Shown: positions 46,040 through 58,041 of the stretch, one piece after another
Numbering within the stretch: the stretch's first letter is position 1
How the letters are laid out: every line of letters starts with the position of its first letter
Assembly: GCA_029255685.2 (NCBI GenBank)
Contig: CM055312.2
Location: forward strand, 18,810,649 to 18,874,648
Length of the DNA: 64,000 nucleotides
From: Silene conica
Lineage: Eukaryota; Streptophyta; Magnoliopsida; Caryophyllales; Caryophyllaceae
Direction of reading: 5' to 3'
Notes under the pieces: generated by a model
What the model was told of the DNA's origin: nothing
Databases searched by the model: none
The model's input: the letters and a program-made list of their open reading frames with translations, nothing else
Program-made: the position numbers and the translations under genes

Positions 46040-46859
46040 ATGCCTCCGAGAAGGAATAACGCAGTCAACATCACTCCAGAGGAGCTAGATCGAATATTAG
46101 CAGAGAATGAGGCTTTTCGGGCCAAACGCTTGGATTCTGCCAAGATGAGCACCACCATCGCAAGGCATAACCCTACGCAGTTCACAGGAGAAGGGGAACC
46201 TCATCTGCTCGGGGAATGGTGCCGTGAATTCAGCAACTTGTTTGAGTTGATCGACTGTCCGGAAGAGCTGAGAGTAGACCAAGCTGCTCATTATCTGAGA
46301 GGAATGGCTGGTGATTGGTGGACTAGTAACAAAGGGGAAATCAGGGAAGCAGCTATGGGAGATGAAATTAATTATGTGGAGTGGGTCGCTTTCAAGAGGA
46401 TACTATTCGAAGTATTTCTACCAGAATTTCAAAAGAGTAAACTGAGAGAGGAATTTGAGCTATTCAGAATGACTGAGGAGATGACGGTGGAGGTGTATTA
46501 CAGGAAGTTTCTTCAACTTCTGGCCATGTGGGAGAGATGGGGATGGATGAACCAATGCTTGCCATGAAGTTTGAGAGGGGACTCACCATTGCTGTTAAGA
46601 AGAGACTCATTGCTGCACCACCCACTACCGTCCGAGATATCTATTTACGGGCTGGGGCAGCAAAGAGGCTCGCAGATATGATCAAAGAGGAGAAGAAGAC
46701 AAGAAGTGACAAGAGGAAGACTGAGACCTTGAGTGACAATGCAGGATCGAAAAGCAGAATTCAAACAGGTACAGTGGCTATTTCAATAACAATGCATCGG
46801 CTGGTACCAGGAACCAGAGTGGAGGTAACTACAGGAGTGGGGGTTCAGGAACCAGTTCT
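46040..46859 (+). pseudogene. Chromovirus gag with two frameshifts
   Basis: The first frame starts MPPRRNNAVNITPEELDRIL and holds the retrotransposon gag domain (QAAHYLRGMAGDWWTSNKGE, FLPEFQKSKLREEFE). Near 46523 one base is lost or gained and the reading moves to GEMGMDEPMLAMKFERGL, then through a basic KKTRSDKRKTETL region. A second shift near 46752 moves to [17 protein letters not shown] and on into the CCHC knuckle of the pol frame. Chromoviruses normally encode gag and pol in one frame, so two shifts should abolish expression unless they are sequencing errors. Confidence 0.8.
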
Positions 46860-49800
46860 GTGGGGATCGTATGTTATGGGTGTGGAAAGACGGGGCATAA
46901 GCAGGCAGTATGTCGGTCTTCAGGAGGATCCCAATCTGGGGGTTACCGTACCCCAACTTCGGGGTACAGTGGGTCCCGCATGAACACCTCGGGGAGCGGA
47001 GGTTACCGTACCCCTGTGTCGAGCTACGGAGGGAATTCGAGGTCTGGTACTAACAATAACTACCAGAAGAGTTTCAATAATTATCAGAACCGTTTCCAGC
47101 ACAACCAGTACAACGGGAGTGCCAGTAACCAGAAGACCGTAACTGAAGGCAATCAGCAGACTGGTGTAGCTTCTACTAGCCAGAGTGGAGTGAAGACAAG
47201 TGGCAAGCTCTTTGCCATGGAGAAACAGGCTGCCCAGGATGACGCCCATGTCGTGACTGGTACATTTCTTGTGAATCTTAAACCTACTTTTGTACTTTTT
47301 GATTCCGGCGCAACCCATTCCTTTGTGTCTAAAGATCATGCTAGAAAGTTAGGGCTTGTTATCTATGATTGGGTTGAGGATTCTGTAACCATACCGTCCG
47401 GGGAGTCGGTGTCATGTAATAGGGTCTTTAGGAGTGTACCCATCAAAATTTGGGAAGTGGTTTTCCATTGCGATCTTATCGAGTTTCCATTAGGAGGTTT
47501 TGAAGTAATCTTGGGAATGGATTGGCTGGGGAAATACCGAGCTTTTATTGATTGTTACCAAAAGAAAATTTCTCTGAAAGGACCTAGAGGGGTGAGAGTG
47601 ACCTATAGGGGATTTGTGGTAAAACCTAAGGTTAAATTCATATCAGTCAATACACTTAAGTCGAGTCTGCGGAAGGGGGAAAGTTTAATCTTATGTCAAA
47701 TGTGGAACTGTGAGGCGGAGACCCCAGGTGTGAGTGAAATACCTGTGGTGAGAGAATTTGAAGGTATATTCCGAGACGACGTGTCAGAATTACCACCTAG
47801 GAGGGAGGTCGACTTCTCTATCGACCTCAAGCCTGGTGCGGGACCGATATCAAAGTCACCTTACCGAATGGGACCAAAGGAGATGGAAGAATTGAAAAAG
47901 CAACTGGATGAATTGGCCGAGAAGGGATTTATCCGACCTAGTGTATCGCCTTGGGGAGCACCCGTACTTTTCGTAAAGAAGAAGGACGGGAGTCTGAGAC
48001 TCTGCGTTGACTACCGAGAGCTGAACAATGTGACTGTCAAGAACCGCTACCCTTTGCCAAGAATAGATGATCTATTTGATCAGTTGAGTGAAGCCGGGGT
48101 CTTTTCGAAAATTGATCTGAGATCGGGTTACCACCAGCTGAGAATTAAAGATGAAGATATTCCCAAGACCGCCTTCGGGACTAGGTATGGCCACTATGAA
48201 TTTGTGGTTATGCCGTTCGGGTTGACTAATGCACCAGCAGTGTTCATGGATCTGATGAACCGAGTATTCAGTCCGTACCTGGATAAGTTCGTGGTTGTGT
48301 TTATTGATGATATTTTGGTGTATTCCAAGAACCACGAAGAGCACGAGGAACATCTGAGGACCGTGTTGAAGACTCTCGAGGTGAATGGGTTGTATGCTAA
48401 GTTGAGTAAGTGCGAGTTCTGGTTGGAGAAAGTTGCTTTCTTAGGCCATGTAATTTCCAAGGAAGGGGTGTCAGTGGACCCCAGCAAGATTGAGGCTGTG
48501 ACAAGATGGCAAAGTCCAAAGAATGTGGGAGAGATTCGGAGTTTCTTGGGGTTAGCTGGGTACTACAGGAGATTTGTCAAAGATTTCTCGAAGCTCGCAA
48601 AGCCGCTGACATCGTTAATGAGAAAGGAGAATCGTTTCATATGGGATGAGAGCTGTGAGAAGGCGTTCCTGACTCTTAAGGAATGTCTGACGACAGCTCC
48701 TATCCTTGCCTTGCCAGATGGGAATGACAACTTCGAAGTTTATACTGATGCTTCAAAACATGGGCTAGGGTGTGTGCTAATGCAAAATGGGAGGGTGATA
48801 GCCTATGCTTCCCGGCAGCTGAAGTCATATGAAGAGAATTATCCTACGCATGAGCTGGAGTTAGGAGCGGTGGTCTTTGAACTTAAGCTGTGGCGCCATT
48901 ACCTGTACGGGGCCACATTTAAGGTGTTTTCGGACCACAAAAGTTTGAAGTACATCTATACTCAGCGGGAGCTAAACATGAGGCAGAGGAGGTGGATAGA
49001 ATTAATTGGTGACTACGATATGCAGATTGTCTACCATGAGGGCAAAGCTAACGTGGTTGCTGACGCCTTGAGTCGGAAGTCTGTTCATGCCTTGATCAGT
49101 GCCAGATCAAGGGTGAGGCTACTCGGTGAATTGGGGGAAATGGGAATCTGCATGATTCAGAAAGGGGATACTCTTAGCGACCTGACACTGGAACCTGAGT
49201 TGTATGGTGAAATCAGGGAGTTGCAGAAAGGAGATTTGAGAATTCAGAAGTGGCGAGGGATGATCGAAGGCAGTGATAGAAGGACTGAATCCAAATTCAG
49301 TATCCATGACGATGGTAGCTTGAGATTTAGTGGGAGATGGTGCATTCCAGATGATGACGAGTTGAAAAAGAAAATCTTAACTGAAGCTCATGCTACGCCA
49401 TACTCTGTTCACCCAGGGGGTGACAAGTTGTACAAAGACCTCAAGAAGACTTTTTGGTGGCCTAATATGAAAAGGGAGGTTGCCGAGTTCGTGTCCCGGT
49501 GTTTGACATGCCAAAGAGTAAAAGGAGAGCACAAGAGACCTCAAGGGAAGGTTCAGCCACTGGATATACCTGAATGGAAGTGGGAGAATATTTCTATGGA
49601 TTTCATTGTGGGGTTGCCCCGTACTCAGAGGGGCAACAATATGATATGGGTAATCGTGGATAGATTGACCAAGTCCGCTCATTTCATTCCAATGAAGGAT
49701 ACCTGGAGCAAGGCTGAATTAGCAAAGTCCTATGTGCAGAACGTGGTCAAGTTGCATGGAGTTCCTAAGGATATTGTTTCGGATCGCGACTCGAGATTCA

Positions 49801-50636
49801 TCTCCCGATTTTGGCAGGAGCTGCAAATCGCGTTGGGCACACAGTTAAAGATGAGTACGGCTTTTCATCCCGCCACTGATGGGCAGACAGAGAGGACTAT
49901 TCAAACCTTGGAAGATATGTTAAGAGCTTGTGTGTTGGAATTCGGAGGATCATGGGAAGACCGACTGGGGTTAATTGAGTTCTCGTATAATAATAGCTAC
50001 CACACTAGTATTGGTATGGCTCCATTTGAGGCATTGTACGGGAGGAAGTGCCGCAGTCCTGTGTGCTGGGATGATCGAGCTGACGCTGTGGTATTGGGTC
50101 CAGATATGATTCAGGAGATGGTTGAACAAGTTCAGGTAATCCGACAGAGAATGCGGGCCGCTCAGGACAGACAGAAGAGTTATGCGGACCTCAAGCGAAG
50201 TGACATTTCCTTTGAGGTGGGCGAGAAGGTATTACTTAAGGTGTCTCCTATGAAGGGTGTAATGAGGTTCGGAAAGCGAGGTAAACTGAGTCAAAAGTTT
50301 ATTGGACCATTTGAGATTTTGGACAGGGTTGGGGAGGTGGCATATCGATTAGCATTACCACCAGCTCTCTCCAGGGTTCATAATGTGTTCCATGTGTCTC
50401 AGTTAAGGAGGTATTTGAGTGATCCTTCACATGTGTTGAGCCACGAGGTGATTGAGGTTGATGAGCAACTTACTTATGTTGAGCTTCCGAAGGAAATTCT
50501 GGATAGGAAGGTTCGAAAGACACGGAATGGCGAGACGGTGTTAGTCAAGGTCTTATGGACCAATCATAACACGGAGGAAGCAACTTGGGAGTCTGAGGCG
50601 TCCATGAAGGAGCGGTATCCACAACTTTTCATTTAA
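46860..50636 (+). CDS. pol: Chromovirus polyprotein: knuckle, protease, RT, RNase H, integrase, chromodomain
   Basis: 1,258 codons without a stop; the true frame is open further upstream (from about 46736), so 46860 is not a biological start. Seen in order: zinc knuckle [14 protein letters not shown] (residues 5-18), aspartic protease [10 protein letters not shown] (Asp148), reverse transcriptase with FIDDILVYS (Asp483, Asp484), RNase H starting [10 protein letters not shown] (Asp630), integrase HHCC finger ending CLTCQRVK, and catalytic Asp914 (MDFIVG), Asp975 (VSDRDSRF) and Glu1011 ([11 protein letters not shown]), a D-D35-E spacing. It ends with [20 protein letters not shown], a chromodomain-like tail that in this lineage directs integration to heterochromatin. 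All catalytic residues are present, so this part looks functional, but the gag shifts upstream block translation from the normal start. Confidence 0.93.
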   Translation: MGIVCYGCGKTGHKQAVCRSSGGSQSGGYRTPTSGYSGSRMNTSGSGGYRTPVSSYGGNSRSGTNNNYQKSFNNYQNRFQHNQYNGSASNQKTVTEGNQQTGVASTSQSGVKTSGKLFAMEKQAAQDDAHVVTGTFLVNLKPTFVLFDSGATHSFVSKDHARKLGLVIYDWVEDSVTIPSGESVSCNRVFRSVPIKIWEVVFHCDLIEFPLGGFEVILGMDWLGKYRAFIDCYQKKISLKGPRGVRVTYRGFVVKPKVKFISVNTLKSSLRKGESLILCQMWNCEAETPGVSEIPVVREFEGIFRDDVSELPPRREVDFSIDLKPGAGPISKSPYRMGPKEMEELKKQLDELAEKGFIRPSVSPWGAPVLFVKKKDGSLRLCVDYRELNNVTVKNRYPLPRIDDLFDQLSEAGVFSKIDLRSGYHQLRIKDEDIPKTAFGTRYGHYEFVVMPFGLTNAPAVFMDLMNRVFSPYLDKFVVVFIDDILVYSKNHEEHEEHLRTVLKTLEVNGLYAKLSKCEFWLEKVAFLGHVISKEGVSVDPSKIEAVTRWQSPKNVGEIRSFLGLAGYYRRFVKDFSKLAKPLTSLMRKENRFIWDESCEKAFLTLKECLTTAPILALPDGNDNFEVYTDASKHGLGCVLMQNGRVIAYASRQLKSYEENYPTHELELGAVVFELKLWRHYLYGATFKVFSDHKSLKYIYTQRELNMRQRRWIELIGDYDMQIVYHEGKANVVADALSRKSVHALISARSRVRLLGELGEMGICMIQKGDTLSDLTLEPELYGEIRELQKGDLRIQKWRGMIEGSDRRTESKFSIHDDGSLRFSGRWCIPDDDELKKKILTEAHATPYSVHPGGDKLYKDLKKTFWWPNMKREVAEFVSRCLTCQRVKGEHKRPQGKVQPLDIPEWKWENISMDFIVGLPRTQRGNNMIWVIVDRLTKSAHFIPMKDTWSKAELAKSYVQNVVKLHGVPKDIVSDRDSRFISRFWQELQIALGTQLKMSTAFHPATDGQTERTIQTLEDMLRACVLEFGGSWEDRLGLIEFSYNNSYHTSIGMAPFEALYGRKCRSPVCWDDRADAVVLGPDMIQEMVEQVQVIRQRMRAAQDRQKSYADLKRSDISFEVGEKVLLKVSPMKGVMRFGKRGKLSQKFIGPFEILDRVGEVAYRLALPPALSRVHNVFHVSQLRRYLSDPSHVLSHEVIEVDEQLTYVELPKEILDRKVRKTRNGETVLVKVLWTNHNTEEATWESEASMKERYPQLFI

Positions 50637-50771
50637 GGTACGTTACGAGGACGTAACTCTTTTTCTTAGTGGGGTAGAATGTCGCATTCCATGTTTTTTT
50701 CATGTTTTAATGGGTGTGTGTGTTGACGCTATTGGATGAACTTCGTGAACTTCGGGACGAAGTTCGTTTTA

Positions 50772-50783
50772 AGGAGGGAAGAC
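50772..50783 (+). other. Polypurine tract of the chromovirus
   Basis: AGGAGGGAAGAC immediately before the 3' LTR; primes plus-strand synthesis. It follows a GAACTTCGGGACGAAGTTCG stretch, which is an inverted repeat. Confidence 0.75.
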
Positions 50784-52044
50784 TGTAATAACCCGAATTT
50801 TATTATTAAATATAGTGGGTTAGTGGGTTAGTTATGTTCGAAGTTATCTTTTAATTCTTAAATAGTCGTTTCATAAGCTTTCGCGTACTCGTTTTGTTGG
50901 GTGATTTTGGTACTACTGTGGGATTCGAGTTGGGGACCTAAGCACCTAATAGCAATATATGTAGTATGGTGATAGTGTGGTTCGAACTTGGGACCTGTTG
51001 TCACCCTGCACTGGGCCTCGATTGGCGTGACAACAGACCAAGCCCACACGAAAATTCAAATGATCAGCAGCACACACCACAGCCGCCTTATTTATATCAT
51101 GGATTTCTGAGCACTAAACCCTAACCAAACTCAGATCTAACTTCACAAAACCCTAGGCCGTAGTTTGGAGAAGAGGAACAACCTGCTCACGGTGGTTGAC
51201 GGTGGTCCTAGGGCTGCTCGAAGTGATCAAGAAACTGGTATGGTCACCACGTTCGTTCTAAATGCAGTTTAAGCGTGTAGTTTTATCATCAGATTAGAGG
51301 AATGCATACTCATTTTCTTATTGTCTTTTTCACGTTGATTTATTCTATAATATAGAGTGAGTATATATGTCCTTTGTTGTCGTGTCGTTGGTTGTTTAAA
51401 CTCATGTTTGAAGGTGTCAAATAAGGTGTCAGGGAAGGGTTTTGGTACGGTCTCAAACAGGGGGTCTGTCCTGATGTGTTTGGAGTCGGTTTCAGATCTG
51501 TCGTGTAGTTTTTTTATTATGGGTCTTTGAGTCTGGGCACAGGTGGTTGTAAGGGGTTTCTCGTGGTGGTAGTCTCAGGGCTCCGTGGTGTCAGATCGTG
51601 GTGGTACAGGGCAGGTTGACAAGAGAGGGTGTCGAGAGGTGTCTCTGTTTTGGTAATACTCTGGTTGTTTGTTCGTGTACAGGGAGTTTGGGGGTGGTGG
51701 CATGGATGACTCGGGGGAGGTCAGTGCTATGCCACCACCGTGTTTGGAGTTTGGAGTCTGGGGAAGGTCTGGGTGGTCACGGGTGGTGGTAGTCATGGCG
51801 GGGCTGTTGTCGAAGGGGTGTCAAAGAGGGTGTAGTCAGAAGGGAGTGCGTGGTGTCTGGCCAGTTTGGGGTGTCTGGTTCTGACCACCGGCAGACGGCG
51901 AGGAGGCTGCTGGTGGTTGGAATGGTGGAGGGTGGTTCTGGGAACAGGTGTTGGTGGTTGTTGGTGGTAGATGGTGGTGGCACGGTGGCTGTGTAGAGGC
52001 TGTTTAGGGGGGGCTGTGACACGGGTTATGGGGGCTGTTTTGGT

Positions 52045-52078
<34 letters not shown>

Positions 52079-53181
52079 GATTATTATTATTATTTTTATT
52101 ATTATTATTATTATTATTATTAATAGAAAGTGTATATTTTGGGGGATATTGCCAATTAATATTAGTAATGATAATATCCTTATTTTTATGGCAACTTAAT
52201 AATTATTATGGAAAGATTTTTGTATGCTTTGAAATTCAAATTTAGTTGCCATGGTTATGAGTTTACCTATTTTGGAAGTCTTGTGTTACGGGATGATATA
52301 TTTAGAAAGTTTCTATATTTTGGAAGTTGCCATATATGGAAGGTTACTATTTTGGGTAATCTTGGTTGTTAGGAAACTTTCTAAGTATAGGAGGTTTCTA
52401 TAAATAGAATGTATGCGTATTTTACGAGATGTAGGGAGTTTATTGATTATATGATTTATGTTTAGGTGGTGATTTCCGCGTGGAACACTTTTAATAGCCG
52501 TTGCTCGCTTGCCATTGTCCTCTGCAGTTTTGAGGTAGGGGAATATCTGTGTTGTAATTGTGATCTGGCATGAGTACATCATAATTGATTGGTATATACA
52601 TATCTTTATTGATTGATATAATGTGATTGAATGAGAACTGTTATTGTGGAGATCGGGTCTTGTGATGAAAGGGTCTTGTGATAAAGGGTCTTGTGATATG
52701 GGACTTGTGATATGGCCATGGGAGGTGTGGTGTGTGTTGGAGATGAGGTGTGATGGAGATGTAGTGGTGGTGGAGAAGTTGGAGAAGATATTGTGATTGT
52801 TTATTCATGTTGCGATTATATTACCTACTCAACCTCGTGTTGACCCTTCTTTTGTTTTGTTCGTGTCTGCGTTGATCCAATTTATTGGGGAGCAGAATGA
52901 CAGGTTTAGACTTGTGCATAATGGAAGGGTGGAGAGGAAAGAAACCGGACCAGTTTAGTTATAGCCCAGTTGTAGACATCGACAAGTTTAAAGTTTCAGT
53001 TTTATTTATAGTTTCTTTATAAACAGTTGTAATCCTTTGAGACACATGTTGGTTTTAAATTTATTTAATAAAGTACTGGTTTCTTCCTTTGTTGACTACT
53101 GCCTCGGGTAACCGAGATAGTAACATCCTTAATTATTTGGGGAGTCCTAGTTCAGGCCCCTGAATAAATGGGGGTGTTACA
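50784..53181 (+). repeat. 3' LTR of the chromovirus
   Basis: 2,398 bp. The same as the 5' LTR except for a handful of substitutions (for example near 50818, 50982, 51561, 51584, 51810, 51889, 52861, 52895, 53119) and one more ATT unit. Confidence 0.9.
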
Positions 53182-53724
53182 TACGGTCTTAGGGTTCCTA
53201 GTAAAGCACTAAACTTTCGTTCATAGGGCAATCCCAAGATTATTGTTAAACTAATTCTAACAATCTTTCAATCTTAAAGAATTAGTTCACCAACAACAAT
53301 GGGATCGGTATACTAATCATAAAACCATTAAATCCTAGTTTTAGCCATGGTTCCCCTAATTCCCAATCATATGAATTAGCTATGCATAATCATGAAACTA
53401 ATACTAGCAAAATTGAAGAACAACAAGCAAGATAACATAATTGAAGATGAAGATTCAAAAGGACAAAACATAAATTGAATAACAATATCAATAAAAACAA
53501 TGAACTTGAATGACAAAGAAAGATTAAATTGCATAAAACTTACAAACCAATTGGAAAATAAGAACAAATCTAAAAACTTGGAATTCTTCTCTCTAAACTA
53601 GGGTGTTTTGCTAATTGTGACTGCTTAACCTAATTACAATCGGTAAGCGTTCTTAAATATGTCTTCTAATTACACGATTAAAAGAAATAAAACCGAAACA
53701 AACAACAGAACCCGGCCGTCGTCT

Positions 53725-53828
53725 GGTCGACCGACCTGGCTTAGTGGTCGGTCGACCTCCAATGCTGTAGTCAGGCTTTTCTGGAACTGTGCGCTGGTCG
53801 GTCGACCGGTTGGGTAGGTCGGTCGACC
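53725..53828. repeat. Two box pairs in the Athila-like LTR
   Basis: GGTCGACCGACC (53725) with GGTCGGTCGACC (53746), then GGTCGGTCGACC (53796) and again (53817). Within each pair the starts are 21 bp apart (12-bp box, 9-bp spacer); the pairs are 71 bp apart. The first pair is an exact inverted repeat. Confidence 0.9.
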
Positions 53829-54089
53829 ACTTCCTGTGTATTCCAGCCTTAAATTGGCTTGCACGTATCTCTAGGCTATTAATCCGGATCCTTGCTTCGT
53901 GCAAATCCTTAGAATGGCTTCCGGAGAACGATTAAAGCTTGATTTTGCTCACTTCCGCTTATTCCTACATTTAAAACATAGAAATGCCAAAGTAAACCGT
54001 TTCGGGAGGAAAAGTAACTAAAAGCTACAAATATGCATAGAAATACGTGCTGAAACTATAAATAAAATGTATAGTAAATGCACGTATCA

Positions 54090-55838
54090 AACTCCCCAAA
54101 CCAAACCTTGCTTGTCCTCAAGCAAACACTAAGACTCAAATAAAAAGAAAAACTTCTACTTGGAACGGATTTCTAGCTCAAAACCAAACACTACGCCATG
54201 CCTAACCATTTTAATGCAACTTTCAAAGAAAAATCAAGCTTATTGCCAAATGCAAACGAATTGAACATGTTGGAGTAAAATGCTAAACTTTCAACTTTGC
54301 AAGACTCATTCAAAATGGACTCTCGCGGCACGCTCGAGACACTCATGAAGCAAAGGGTGATATATATGTGAAAGACAAGAAGATAAACAAGAATATAGAC
54401 TCTCACCTATCTACGACCCATAAGAACATGCCTGCAATCTAACATGAACAAAGTCTCTACAACCGTACATATGCATTCCAACACTTAAAGAACCATGACA
54501 CATGCCGAGGTGATTTGGAATTGTGAGGCTAAAGGTAAGAAAGGCTAGAATGAATTATGGAAAGAGGGGTTAAACCGAGCTAACAACCATCAAACCACAC
54601 TATAAAAAATACTTCCATTTTTCTTCACAAAACAAGCCAATGCTCAAAATCGTCAGCATATTGTCACAACTCCTCTTCCTCTCCTTTATTTTTTTTTTCA
54701 AAACAATACTCCTGTTCAATGGTCGTGGTCGACCGACCATGTATGTCAGTCGGCCGACCACCCTTGAAAACAGGCAGCTTCTGATTTTTTTTTTCTTTTT
54801 TCTTTTTCATTGAGTTCTTTCTTTTCTTTTCCTTTTTTCTGAACTCCTAATTTTTTTTCTTTTTTTCACTTTCTTTTCTCTTCCCTTTTTTCACCATTCT
54901 CACACAAAAAGATTCTCCGATGAGGCATAAAACCAAGAGACGGTCAAAACAGTCCCAACATACCATGTTACTAGCTCGGCTAGGGTAAGCAATTTAAGGA
55001 TGTAGTATATGGGATAAAAGAGTCAATTTGGCTATGTGAGGGTTATGGGTCAAACGAGAAAGGGAAACCTCTACCACATGTGTCAACAAACCACAAACCC
55101 GAATGCATATAGGTATTAAGTAGACAAAATTCATGCTTATGCAAGTTTATGTGACATGCCTTAGGAGGAGAAACCACTCTCAATCCTACATGAAATCGGT
55201 CATGAATGTCACCGATTTATTAAGCTCTATATCTTAGAATATGTAGTAGCTTGCCAAAAGAGAGTCAAGTCTAATAATTTAGCATAAAATCAACAAAAAC
55301 TCGTAGACCATGCAAAAGACTAGCTTGAAATTTTTTTGAAAATGCAAGGCAAGGCATTAGGCGAAATGTGAGGCATAATTATCATAGTATCTATCCGTTC
55401 CGACTCGACTTATATGCTAAAGGAAACGTGCATTTTTTTGAATTTTTGGAATGTATGCAAACTGAAAGGAGAAAAAGTAACTGAAATGCAGTAAACGTGC
55501 GACAGAAAAAGATGAAATGCAGATGCAAACACAACAAAAGGGAAAAGACAAAAGACACCTAAACAAATGCAGACTCAACAGAAGGATGCATATACCCTCC
55601 CCAAACCAAAATGCACAATGCCCCCATTGTGCTCATCAGCATAAATCTACAGCATAGGGATGGGGAAAGGTAAAGACAAACAAAAGAAGAAAAAGAAGAA
55701 AACTAAGGGAAAGCAGAAAGAGGCTAAAGGGGAGCAGAAAGAGGCTAAAGGGAAAATATACAAACAAAAATTAGTGACTTACAAGATGTATGTACCTCCT
55801 CAAACCGAACGTCGAAGAGGGGAGGTTTAGGCTCGTCA
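54090..55838 (-). other. Spacer between the ATHILA-type ORF and the left LTR, with one box pair
   Basis: Noncoding; contains polypyrimidine runs (54690-54900) and the pair GGTCGACCGACC (54727) / AGTCGGCCGACC (54748), again 21 bp apart. A polypurine-like tract (minus GGTTTGGTTTGGGGAG) adjoins the LTR at 54090-54108. Confidence 0.7.
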
Positions 55839-57236
55839 CTAATCCTCTGACTCATACTCCGAGCCACAAGTTTCCTCTTCCTCCTCCTCCTCCTCATCGG
55901 ACCCTATGCCTGTTCTTGAGGCAGATCCCGATGCTTCCCCGTGTCCCTGACCGCGCGCCTGAGGTGTAAACCAGGAGGGGTGAGTCCATGGGCCAGTAGG
56001 GAGCCTACCCTGAGTAGCATACTCCGAGTAGACGGGTACTGGTAGAGACAATCGTCCATCCGTTTCTGGTTGAACTGCCTGCAAAGGTCGGCCATCATGT
56101 GCGGGAGGGACCTGTGATCAATGACAGGAGGAATAACAACGTTAGGAGGAACAGTAAAATCGGATGGGTAACCCGTCCCTGGTGCAGCATAGTGGGCACC
56201 AGGGGTAGAAACCCTATGACCTCTAGAGGTGCCTCCCCTAAGTGGAAGGCGGTAGGATGGAAGAAGGGGTCTAGGCTCCCCCTGAAAAGTATCAAAGGGT
56301 AGCATGGGGGGAGCATCAGTGATGGAAATGCGAACACTAGAATATGTGTCCACCTTCCAAACATCATTCCTAGCCACCTAATGCACGACCCTGATATAAG
56401 CCATGTCCATGTACCGGGAGGTAGGGTGAAGCGCCTCCTCATAGCGGGGGAACTGAAGAATAAGTGAGTTAGCCAAACGAGTGACTAACCCACCACAGAC
56501 AATAGTGGTCAAAGAAGTTCCCTCGCTAACCGCCAAAAAGTGAGAAGCGACCAAATAAGCTGTGTTATAAAACACAGTACCCAAACGCCTGACATTAAGA
56601 TAGCCAGACAAAATAGAGAGCTCAATGTTTTTGAAATTTTGAGACTCTTTGCGGCCAAAAACAGTGTTGGCCAACAAACGCAAGTAATAACGGGGGGCGG
56701 GTAAGTGGACGGTGATGTTCTTCTTTTTCCCATCGCGGGAATCAGAGAGACAAGACCACATGACAGTGTATGACTCGGCAGAATCACCCATACGACCCGT
56801 AGCCGAGAAACCTAAGAAACCATCAAATTCACCTAAGGTCAGCGAATAAGTGACATTAAACAGCCTAAAAGTAATGCATTTATTAACATAGCCAGAGCTG
56901 TAAGCAGAAACATCAAAAAGAAAGGAAGAAAAGAACTCAAGAGTGAGGATGGGATAGGTGATCTCATCCATGGTGACGAGTCCCTGAAAACCCGTCCCAT
57001 TAAGCAGGCTCACAACATCATCATAACAACCCAAAGCCCTCAATGCCGGCTCGCACAGGAAGCGAGTCACCACCACATGACAGTAGGTCACTAGGTGGAG
57101 GAACCGGGCCTTTTGAGTGCGGTAGACTATCCGTGTTGAGTGCTGTTAAACCCCTTGAAGTGCTAGCCTGTGAAATACGAGATATTTTGCTTCCTTGACC
57201 GCGGCTTGACACGATGATTCTGCAAAATTGCAACAC
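55839..57236 (-). pseudogene. ATHILA-type downstream ORF (env position), broken
   Basis: Three pieces on the minus strand. It begins MLQFCRIIVSSRGQGSKISR at 57236. A shift near 57090 leads into RFLCEPALRALGCYDDVVSL, EITYPILTLEFFSSFLFD and ITFRLFNVTYSLTLGEFDGF, which resemble the ATHILA ORF-1 family. A stop at 56378 and a shift near 56090 precede an acidic end (SDEEEEEEEETCGSEYESED). It lies after integrase, where Athila elements have an extra ORF that some authors call env-like. No signal peptide or clear membrane anchor was seen. Its function is unknown. Confidence 0.65.
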
Positions 57237-58041
57237 TTATTCTCAATACTTACACCTCTTGCAACATTAACCCTTTTACTTATCAAAATAAAACAGTTTG
57301 GTTGCGAAATTGAAGTTCCTGTAACAGTGTCGCGGTCGACCGACCTTACCTCTAGGTCGACCGACCAATTGCCAGCAAGGTCAGACTCCCTGTAACTTTT
57401 CGGAGGTCGACCGACCTACAACCTTGGTCGACTGACCGATCAATCGAAAAATAAAGTTTCTGAAAAACACAGTTTGGTCGGCCGACCTCCATTCCGAGTC
57501 GGTCGACTAACGATTATAACAGAGGGAACGTGCTACTCAGTTTTTCGACATATTTCAAGTAAAGGAAATTGGGGGAAAAATTAAGCTAACCCTATCAGCA
57601 CCAAAAATCACACAAGAAACCAGATCTGAGACTAAGAAAGCTAAATAAAAAGCAAAAACATAAGAAAAGAACAAAAACATAAGAGAAACAACCCTAAAAC
57701 AAAAGAAAAAACTGAAAATCTAAACAAGAACTACCTAAAAACGGAACTAAGAGTCTATAAAACGAAATAGGAAGGAAAAACTAAAAGAAAACATACCTTA
57801 AGTGAAGGAAAATTGAGAGAGAGCAAAAAAATGAGGTAGAATGAAGGAAGGAGGCAGGTTAGGGTTTTAGAGATAAGGGGGTTTCCTGCAAAAGCTCAAA
57901 ATTCCATCGAAAGTGTAAAAACATGACAGAAAACGTGTACCTCTAAAAGGGAAACTACGAAAAAACAAAATTAAGCTACAACACGGGTTGCCTCCCGGGG
58001 TTAGCGCTGGTTTAAGAGGTCCCGCACAACCTTTTTACCTA
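57237..58041 (-). other. Spacer between integrase and the ATHILA-type ORF, with three box pairs
   Basis: Noncoding and A-rich (57590-57900). Pairs start at 57334/57355, 57405/57426 and 57476/57497: every pair has a 21-bp offset, and the pairs are exactly 71 bp apart. The intervening DNA shows faint similarity to that between the LTR pairs (CTGTAAC or CTGGAAC shortly before a box). Confidence 0.8.

Larger units (their letters stand above)
43112..53181 (+). mobile_element. Nearly complete Tekay/Del-like chromovirus, 10.07 kb
   Basis: Perfect 5-bp target duplication TACGG (43107-43111 and 53182-53186) and TGTAATAACC..GTGTTACA ends. LTRs are 43112-45506 and 50784-53181; internal order is primer site, gag, protease, reverse transcriptase, RNase H, integrase, chromodomain. 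Between the LTRs I saw only about ten substitutions by eye over 2.4 kb, plus one extra ATT unit. The pol frame is open; gag has two frameshifts. It is the youngest insertion in the nest. Confidence 0.92.
42773..54089 (-). repeat. Left (3') LTR of the Athila-like element, interrupted at 43112-53186
   Basis: Outer end TGACACCC at 42773 (complement of GGGTGTCA); inner end at 54089 (minus start TGATACGTGC), next to a GGTTTGGTTTGGGGAG polypurine-like tract. The pieces 42773-43111 and 53187-54089 total about 1.24 kb. Box pairs lie at 53725-53757 and 53796-53828. Confidence 0.75.
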
